A model generated the notes under the pieces. That model was given only the letters and a program-made list of their open reading frames with translations. It did not search any database and was not told the DNA's origin. DNA of 64,000 nt from Drechmeria coniospora. Lineage: Eukaryota; Ascomycota; Sordariomycetes; Hypocreales; Ophiocordycipitaceae. The stretch covers positions 3,620,027 through 3,684,026 of the forward strand of contig NC_054390.1 of the NCBI RefSeq assembly GCF_001625195.1, in the 5' to 3' direction. The position numbers and the translations under genes were made by a program. This document shows positions 56,912-64,000 of the stretch, piece after piece; the first letter of the stretch is position 1; every line of letters begins with the position of its first letter.

Positions 56912-57489
56912 CACATCCTGAACATGTTGTTCTCATGTATGTTTATGCACGAGTCAATCCCTAGCCAGGACTTCAGTTCGTTGGATGATGCCTATGAAGC
57001 AACATTGTATAATCGTTTGCTCGCCAACCGCATGGTGCCTCCAGTGGATTCAACAGTCGATCGAATACCCCAAAAAAATGTCAGAAAATACAATAAAAAG
57101 GCAACAAAAATTCAAGCAGGTTCGTGGACGCATCATGCCATCCTCCTGTGTAAGGGCCAGAAGGGTGCAATAGACGGCCAGAGTGCATTCCAACGATGTG
57201 GTCGGAACACTCTCCGGCGGACGGCGACGCCAGCGGACCGCCCCGCCCGGCTCGGCCACTATTTTTACCGAATGCCGCCTAAACACCATTAACGACACAA
57301 GCACTATTGGATTTTTTTTTTAGCACTCATAGGCGCTGTGGGAAAACACTCACGATACACACCAGGTACCTGAACGTGCACGCAAACGCACACCACAGGC
57401 AAGTAGAAACCTCGTACTGATACATCGTCACCACATCGTTATAGGCCATGCGAACATGCATCCAATCCACATGCACGGAACCGACTCGC

Positions 57490-57614
57490 ATGGTCCGTCC
57501 GTCCGTCCGTTCATCCGTCCGTCCGTCTTCGCTTGGAGCGGCCGCAGCGGCAAAATTTTCCTCCTCCATTGCCCTCGACCTCGACCTCGACCTCAACGAA
57601 GACCTCGACCTCAA
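57490..57614. repeat. GTCC and CTCGAC repeats in the methyltransferase leader
   Basis: A GTCCGTCCGTCC run (about 57490-57528) is followed by CCTCGACCTCGACCTCGA (about 57574-57614). Because both lie just upstream of the ATG they may affect the leader, but they are not coding in my model. Confidence 0.75.
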
Positions 57615-57742
57615 GCTCGCATCCGTCCCACGCTCGCGTCGGCCGGCAGCTTGATGCGCATGCTGCCCTCGACCTTGATGCCAGACGCGGCAACGCCGGC
57701 TCGCCCCCCCCTCGCCCGCTCCGACGACCAGGGCTTTCGCGG

Positions 57743-58990
57743 ATGACGATGCGGCCGACGAGTGACGAGTCAGTCTCGTCCGGCGCCACCTCCCTCTCGG
57801 CTCGAACGCGATCCACGACACATTCGGAAGCGTCCCCCGCGCGGCCCTTTGTCCTGCGCAACGGTCGAGCCTACCTCGGCGACGGCGGCGTCCAGTACCC
57901 TCTCCCGTTCGATCTCGCGGAGCTGCACCGTCAGTCTCTGCGGACCCTGCTCCTCATCCAGCTCTTCGGCGCGCCCGTGTGCTCGCCCACCTTCACCAAG
58001 CGTCCGCCGCAGCGGGTGCTGGAGATTGGCTGCGGGTCTGCTTTCTGGAGCGTCATGTGCCATCGATACTTTCGAGGCCGCGGCCACACGGGCATATCCT
58101 TCACGGGCCTCGACCTCGCGCCCCTGTCGGCGGCCTCGAACGCGGCCTCGGACGGCTCGGCGGCGCGGCCCGACAAGGACATGCGGTGGACCTTTGTCCA
58201 TCACGACTTGCGCCAGTTCCCGTGGCCGCTGCCGAGCGGCGAGTACGACCTCGTCATGGTCAAGGACATGAGCCTTGCGACGACCAACGGCCAGAGCCAG
58301 CGCTTCGTCGACGAGTACATCCGGCTGCTGCGACCGGGCGGCACCCTCGAGGTGTGGGAGTCGGACCATCTCATCCGCATGCTCCGGCCGCACGTTCCCG
58401 GGCCGGCCCAGGCCTGCGAGGCCGACGAGCAGGAGGCGGCGCGTCGGCTCGGCGCCTACGTCATGTCGGCCAACACGCCGCTGTCGACGCCGTTGAACCC
58501 CTACCTCGCCGAGTACAACGGCTGGCTCGGGCGGGCGCTCGAGGCCCGCGACCTCAGCGCCGTGCCCTGCACCCTCGTCGGGCCGGCGCTGCTGCAGGAG
58601 GCCGAGGCGCTCGTCGACGTCCGGTCGCGGCGCCTCGCCGTGCCTCTCAGCGACGTGCGGTGGGAGCGCCGGGGCGGCGAGGCCGCGACGGATCGAAACG
58701 GCAAGCACGGGAAACGCGAGATGACGGCGGCCAAGGGGAAAGCCGAGGCGGAGCAGAGGATGCTCAGCGTCGGCCAGCAGGCGGTTCGGAGCACGGCGCT
58801 GCTGACGGTCGTCCAGCAGGTGCAAGCGCTCGAACCGCTGCTGCGCGAGGTCAGCGGCAAGAGCCAGGACGAATGGGACGTCTGGCTCGGCAAGATGATG
58901 GCCGACCTCGTGAGCGACGGCGGGGCGAGCTGGGGCGAGTGTCTCGAGGTCGGCGCCTGGTGGGCGAGGAAGCGGTCCCAGGCTGCATGA
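57743..58990 (+). CDS. SAM-dependent methyltransferase (class I), substrate unknown
   Basis: An intronless frame of 415 residues from ATG 57743; an in-frame ATG follows at 57749. The frame is open upstream, but only non-ATG codons lie there. After a Ser/Thr-rich N-terminus comes the Rossmann fold: motif I VLEIGCGSAFWSV (from residue 92), a second acidic strand end FTGLDLAPL, then DMRWTFVHHDLRQFPWPL, the strand YDLVMVKDMSLA and the post-motif RLLRPGGTLEVWESD. The C-terminal half (NPYLAEYNGWLGRALEARD, ALLTVVQQVQALEPLL) is typical of a fungal methyltransferase group related to regulators or small-molecule enzymes. It is not LaeA by the features I can see. Nothing nearby points to a pathway. Confidence 0.82.
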   Translation: MTMRPTSDESVSSGATSLSARTRSTTHSEASPARPFVLRNGRAYLGDGGVQYPLPFDLAELHRQSLRTLLLIQLFGAPVCSPTFTKRPPQRVLEIGCGSAFWSVMCHRYFRGRGHTGISFTGLDLAPLSAASNAASDGSAARPDKDMRWTFVHHDLRQFPWPLPSGEYDLVMVKDMSLATTNGQSQRFVDEYIRLLRPGGTLEVWESDHLIRMLRPHVPGPAQACEADEQEAARRLGAYVMSANTPLSTPLNPYLAEYNGWLGRALEARDLSAVPCTLVGPALLQEAEALVDVRSRRLAVPLSDVRWERRGGEAATDRNGKHGKREMTAAKGKAEAEQRMLSVGQQAVRSTALLTVVQQVQALEPLLREVSGKSQDEWDVWLGKMMADLVSDGGASWGECLEVGAWWARKRSQAA

Positions 58991-61900
58991 GGGTCGACGG
59001 ATGGAGGGGCCAGGCATGGCGGCAGAAGGCTTGCTCACGGCAACTGTCTGCCTATTGCACGACTCGACGTCCAACGCAGACGAAACGGTTTCCCGGACGG
59101 CCGGCACTCCTCATGGCCGGCATTCCTCACGGCCGACATTCCTCACGGCCGGCACTCCTCACGGCCGACACCACGACGGCACGCTGGAGTCGACCGGCTC
59201 GCGGCGGCCAGCCCTCCCCGTGCCTGAAAGGACGGAGCCTGATGGTCAAGCGTCCGCATAGTACCTCTTCTTCAGCGTACGGTATCGTTTCAGGTAGTAC
59301 CTGCTGACGCATTAGCCCGGGGTCGGTCGAAGCAGCGATGAACTCGGCCGGCGATGGTCGTCGTTTTCTCTTTCTACTTGTTTTCTTTCGTTTCTCTCCT
59401 TTTTCTTTTCATTTTACTGCGCCGTTCTGCGCCGCATGTGTGTGAGGAGCATCAAAAAACAGGTACGAGAAACCGGAGCGGGGTATAATGGGGTTGGATA
59501 GCTTTCTCCAACCTAAATGACGGCATCCTTGGCCGGTACACATTCTGGGCTTGCAATATGAAGGAAATAGGGCACAAGGGCACAAGGGCACAAGGGCATC
59601 AAAGTATTGGGTCATGGGGTCATCGCGGACCATTGCGGGCCGTCGGGTGGAATTTCGGGTGCATCAACATGCGTCATGGTAGAAAGGGAGCAATCCAAAT
59701 GGAAATGTCGTTTGTCGCCGTGCATCTTCATCGGGGTGAGGGTGCCTTACAGTGCTTCAATCTCTGGGAAGCCATCGCCGTCAGCATATGATGATGAGCG
59801 ACCGACTCGCCAGGAGCCTGGCCGTAGGTGACGTGCCTTTTTTTACGTATTCAGCCTGCGCGATGGCGTCTTGAATCTTGGCCTCGTCACGCTCATCCGC
59901 CCGTGAGATGAAGGCCTTGTGAAGTCGCGGACGAAAGTAGTGGAATCCGAGGGGATAGTCCCGTCCGAGGTGGAGGAGTTCTGCGAGGGCCGTTAGTTGG
60001 ACCAGCTTCGACGGCATGCAACCTTCATGTCACTCAGCGACGCCCATCCGGGCTCGTGCCGAGGGACATGCGACGCGGTTCAGGGTGTCGGCGGACGGCC
60101 GGACCTTTGTATATGGCAATCACTTGCCGCCGCAGCTCGAGGTTTGGGCTTGGCATTTTCCGAGCCGAGCATGCCACAAGCAAGCCTTGGTTGGGGATGT
60201 CGTTGGCAGGACGAGAGTCGCGAAGGAGCTTGGGAACGAAAGGCAGGCTAGACGATTGAACGGCAGTGCTGGCCACTACTAGTAGGTACGTACGTACCAG
60301 GTACCTAGTATGCAAGTACGGCGTGCTAGGTACATTGGGGTGGCAAAAATGTCGATTCATTTTGTAGGAGTGGCGCTACCAAAACTGAGTCGTCACTTTT
60401 GTCAAGCAACTGTATTACTGTGTGTATGTACCTACTATTTATTGCGGAGAGGCTACACTGGTACGTCAAGTAATAAATTATACTGTACTTGGGTGTTTGG
60501 GGGAGAACGAGTATTCCGTTAGTATTTACTGTACTGTAAGTATATTTGCAACGTACTTGGATTACTATAGATCAACAGGCCGAGTACCTAGTAATTACGA
60601 AGCATGGCAGCTAGGCTTCGTTCTCGGCTCACCCCCATTCTACGAACAAATATTACTTACAGTGCAGAAACAGGCCCCCCCCACGGCCGCTACAAAGCGA
60701 CTGGCTGGTGCCGTTAGGCTAGAGAATAGTGCATAGGTGCTCAGTACTCCTGGCACTAATACAGCACACGCAACGTCCCTGCCAGTAGTGGCATGTGTTG
60801 TGCTGAACCGCCGAATGCCCCCAGCGTATCATGATGCACAGGCTTCAGTACGGAATGAGATGCCCGTATGGAGTACTGCAATTGCGTGTTTGCAGCAGCA
60901 GGATGGTCACTACTTTCTCGTCCCGCACAGGCAGCAGGGATGCCCATGCTCCGTGCTGTGTAGATTCGCAGGACTCTGTTTGACAATATCCAGCGTGTGA
61001 GACCTGTGTCGATCGTTAGCTTGGTCACTGCCGCCGCGAGCCATCACGCACCCGATCCTCCTCTCATGAGTGCATACATGTATGACCTATATTGCCTGCG
61101 GTAAAGAAGTCGCTTCAGAAGGACCCCAGCAAGCATCAGGCCATTCACGATGAATGCAACGACCTTGGATGGACAGTCCTTTTGTCATGCATCCTTCGAT
61201 ATGCTCCGCTACGGATGCCAATGGCAGCGACGGCGTGATGGCAGCGCACGACGGCCATGATTCGTAAAGACTGCCGTGAATCACAAGCATGAGGACTAGA
61301 ATATTCTGGTGTTGAAACATGCCCATCACCACAGGCGGCGTGGCGATTATTATCTGATATGGAATCGAGGACAAAGACAGTTTTTTTTTCTGCATGGAAC
61401 CGGGTTCGGTTCGTTCACTGTGCGTCATGCCATTCTTTGGGGGTAGCAGGTCGTCGTTGGCAGCGATATTAGCCACGTAGACAGACGGGCATGGAACAGC
61501 TAGACTGGATGACATACCTGCCCCGTCGGTCTGCCCTGCGTTGGCCATTCTCAGGGAATCCGCTTCGTGCGGGTGATGCATTCCTTGTTTCGTCGACGTT
61601 TCAACAGCTGGCGACATATCCATCTGAAGGTGATGCCGATGAGAGAATGAACACAGCCATGGAATACGTACCAAGTAGTCCTGTTCCCGAGCCAGTGGCA
61701 GAGAATGAATAAATAGGTATGCTGTATTTCTGCGCGATTGCTACAATTATGCAATGTCGAACCGACTCTTACGCCTAAGTAGATGCATGTGCACGGATAC
61801 GTACACATGCATCTACTTGTTGAGCCCAACGGCCCCTCCGAAGGGACGTACTGATGCAAGACCTCAGTATTAGCATGTATATACTAGTACCGAGTACATG

Positions 61901-62045
61901 CGTACGAACAGCATCGTCTCTCACTCTGTCGTACCTTTTTCTTCGGTATCATCAGTACTGATTGTCAGCAACACTTTTGATACTTCTTCATCAAACGTTC
62001 AAAGCCGTCCACCTCGGTCGAGGAGGATTTCGCTCATCACCATTC
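58991..62045. other. 3-kb gene-poor interval
   Basis: It contains a 16-bp array after the methyltransferase, a GGGCACAA 8-bp repeat (59570-59598), GTAC/CCTAGT words from about 60280 to 60620, and an inverted ATGCATGTGCACG / GTACACATGCAT pair near 61783-61811. A 195-codon minus-strand frame (61087-61674) has no recognisable domain. Confidence 0.5.
59099..59172. repeat. 16-bp tandem repeat, about 4.6 copies
   Basis: The unit GGCCGGCATTCCTCAC, with C/T and G/A variants, follows the methyltransferase stop by about 110 bp, in its probable 3' untranslated region. Confidence 0.88.
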
Positions 62046-62741
62046 ATGGACGCACCACCTCTGGAGCTGCTGGATGAAATCATTTCCTATTCGCATCCTC
62101 CTGACATGGCAAGACTCTATCTATCCGACAAACCGTTCCATCGACACATCGAACCTATGCCGTGTTGTTCGACCGCTGCCGCGCCGAGAAGCGGTTGTTT
62201 ATGGAGGTGCTGACCAAGAATGGGGCAAACATGAGTGGTGGCAGGGACGGAGTCGTTTCTCCCCGGGAGCCCATGCGTATCCCCATCTTTGCAGCAGCGC
62301 GTGCGATGGGAATATGTTAACCGGTGGCCATGGTACGATGGAACATTTTGTCGAACAAACCGTCAACATCAACCAGCTGGCCGTGCTCCAGTCGGATACC
62401 GGCCATCATGTCGTGACACCAACGCTGTTCTATCCGAGCCCCATACGTTCGTGCGTGGGAAAGCGGTGAACAAAGTTCAATAATGCCTGTACGACGTACA
62501 TGCCATCTCAGGGACCAACAATGCCGACGGTCGACCAAAATCCTACCAAGGAAACTGTGGGGGGAACCGTCTCAAATCACCAAGCGCCATCATGTGTGGA
62601 AATTCTCATCAACAACTCATGAACAACTGGGACCTGGTAAGACTGACCGACGATGGGTTCTTCGACGTAGTACGACTTCTAGTTCGTCACGGATGCATGG
62701 TAGGACAAACCAAGCGGGTCGAATCGTGGAAACGCACATGA
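62046..62741 (+). pseudogene. Decayed F-box/ankyrin-repeat protein gene
   Basis: Three pieces of one gene can be read in order but not in one frame. From ATG 62046, MDAPPLELLDEIISYS and PPDMARLYLS resemble the N-terminal F-box-like segment of fungal ankyrin proteins. Near 62150 the frame shifts and the next piece reads YAVLFDRCRAEKRLFMEVL, TKNGANMSG and PIFAAARAMGIC, then TAA at 62318. A third piece from 62622, DGFFDVVRLLVRHGC, is a typical ankyrin helix pair and ends at TGA 62739. Between them are further stops. No splice pattern joins the parts convincingly, so I call it a pseudogene. An undetected exon structure is the main alternative. Confidence 0.6.
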
Positions 62742-64000
62742 TCGACGATTTCGACCAAAAGTTTTCCCAACGAGTGTGGCCAGTCAGAATGGAAGCGACT
62801 CCTACAGTAACTACCTTTCACGACGTATGGAAGTGATGTTGACAACCACCATCTCGGATCATCATGAACAAAGGCGTGCCGTTTCTTCCCCATCTCGCGC
62901 ACTGGGAGGTACACAAGGAGGGCTGTTCCTGCATCTCACCTGGGGGGGCTTCACCGCGATGCCAGGAGATGGGGTGCATCCTCCTTGTAGATGGACACTC
63001 CATGGAGCAGGCAAGAAAACGACTCATACAGTACTCATGGAGGGGTAAATACGGTACCTCTTGCGTACACTTTTGCACGGCTACAAAAAGTGGCTACGTC
63101 AAATTACCCTCCAGACGCATGTGATGCTTCGACTTTGGTGGTTGCCGTCAGTGCAGTGATGCTGCGGGGAGATCCAAGCCACACTTGCCCCTCCAGGGAG
63201 CCTCTGAGCGGAGATGCTCCTCGTTTGAGATGCGAGAGAATTTGACGAGGGTTTTCTTTCGCCGGATGTATGGCATTGAATGAGCAAAAAGGACAGAATA
63301 GGTTACGGAAGTGCTCTGTATCGAGAGGGGGAATGAGACGGGAAAGACGTTCATTTACCCATGTTCGAATCAAGTCTGGCAAAGGGCAACGCCTCCAGGG
63401 CGACACGTCAATCAAGGCCAAAACTGGCCTCAATGTCATGAATTACTGGGTATTACGGAGTACAGAGTACTGTAAGTACGACTACAGTACAAGTACGGAG
63501 TACTACAAGTACTGTACTTAAGTACTACCTACAGTATTAATGGTAAGCCATAATAATACTGCACATCGGCAAGTGCTTGCCCCGACTCGCCTGGTACCTT
63601 GGTAGCACGTACTAGGTACCAAATAGGTAGTGCTAGATACATACTTGGTACTGTACGGAGTACGGAGTATGTAATTACGAATATTAAAATCCTAATGCCT
63701 ATACGGTAACTCCGTACTCATACGAAGGCACTTACTAACCTACTATACATGTGTACATAAATGGCCGCCATATTGTACTGCACTGCTAGGTACCTACATA
63801 CCTAGCACATACAAGTACAGTATGCACCTACTGCACCTACTGCAGCATGTACGGAGTATTCATACTTAATACTCCGTATCTGGATCCGCAGTAATTAGGG
63901 AGTACTGTACGCCTAGACGCAGGGAGGCCGCACCCAGAGTAGTGCCTCCAAGACACTCAATTGGGAGTGGTCAGGCCTGGACAACTATTACTTGTAATTA
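62742..64000. other. Right-end interval with GTAC-word field
   Basis: The first 400 bp may hold more of the decayed ankyrin gene, but I cannot identify a domain. From 63440 to the end the sequence is crowded with AGTACGGAGTAC, GTACTTAAGTACT, GGTACCTAGC and similar words. Confidence 0.55.

Larger units (their letters stand above)
55048..57742. other. Gene-poor interval with minisatellites
   Basis: It contains the GH16 promoter (GTACATAGG near 55150), TACGGAGTACTCCGTACTCC near 55775-55790, the 15-copy 8-bp array (56792-56911), GTCC and GACCTC repeats just before the methyltransferase, and three overlapping minus-strand frames at 56189-56742. These overlap one another, show no domain, and are not called. 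Confidence 0.5.

Noticed and set aside
61087..61674. 195-codon minus-strand frame
   Set aside because: No domain, and one hydrophobic patch is not enough evidence.

Overview
The window is nuclear DNA of a filamentous ascomycete, most likely a Sordariomycete close to the Hypocreales. The evidence is the short 57-110 nt GT-AG introns, single-copy fungal housekeeping genes (RPT2, ELP3, CCR4, UBC1-type E2, succinyl-CoA ligase alpha), fungal cell-wall genes (GH72 with X8, GT71, GH16) and GC-rich coding sequence set in lower-GC intergenic DNA. The order-level guess is inference. Exon boundaries below were derived by hand from splice sites, reading phase and family alignment from memory.

Layout: 1-5.4 kb has no gene but several tandem repeats. 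5.4-9.8 kb has a GH72 glucanosyltransferase and a PAP2 lipid phosphatase, both +. 9.8-14.9 kb is gene-free and repeat-rich. 14.9-18.2 kb has a bZIP factor (+) converging on a flavin monooxygenase (-). 18.2-23.6 kb is gene-free. 23.6-28.6 kb has an amino-acid permease, an intron-bearing tRNA-Met and a promethin/LDO-like protein. 29-40.3 kb is the housekeeping block: RPT2 (-), E2 ubiquitin-conjugating enzyme (+), succinyl-CoA ligase alpha (-), ELP3 (+) and a GT71 mannosyltransferase (-). 42.7-50 kb has an intron-bearing tRNA-Thr, an amidohydrolase, a carrier-like protein and CCR4 (-). 50-57 kb is a visibly lower-GC stretch with two small secreted-protein genes, one unclassified with six cysteines and one GH16. 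57.7-59 kb has a SAM methyltransferase. 59-64 kb is mostly gene-free, with the remains of an F-box/ankyrin gene.

The genes do not form a metabolic cluster. Themes that recur are cell wall and secretion (GH72, GT71, GH16, secreted protein), protein turnover (RPT2, E2) and gene expression (ELP3 for tRNA wobble modification, CCR4 for deadenylation, two tRNA genes). About seventeen protein genes in 64 kb is sparse for such a fungus, because five gene-poor intervals take up over 20 kb.

The most unusual signal is not a gene. Intergenic DNA is saturated with words built on GTAC, above all AGTACGGAGTA / TACTCCGTACT, plus GTACATGTAC and AAGTACTT, at densities far above chance and rare in exons. No transposon, CRISPR array, phage or defence system is supported. 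Other points worth checking: an ATG-only coding exon in RPT2, a 29-nt micro-exon in succinyl-CoA ligase, a length-neutral intron inside the signal peptide of the secreted protein, and a PAP2 protein lacking the usual motif-3 arginine.
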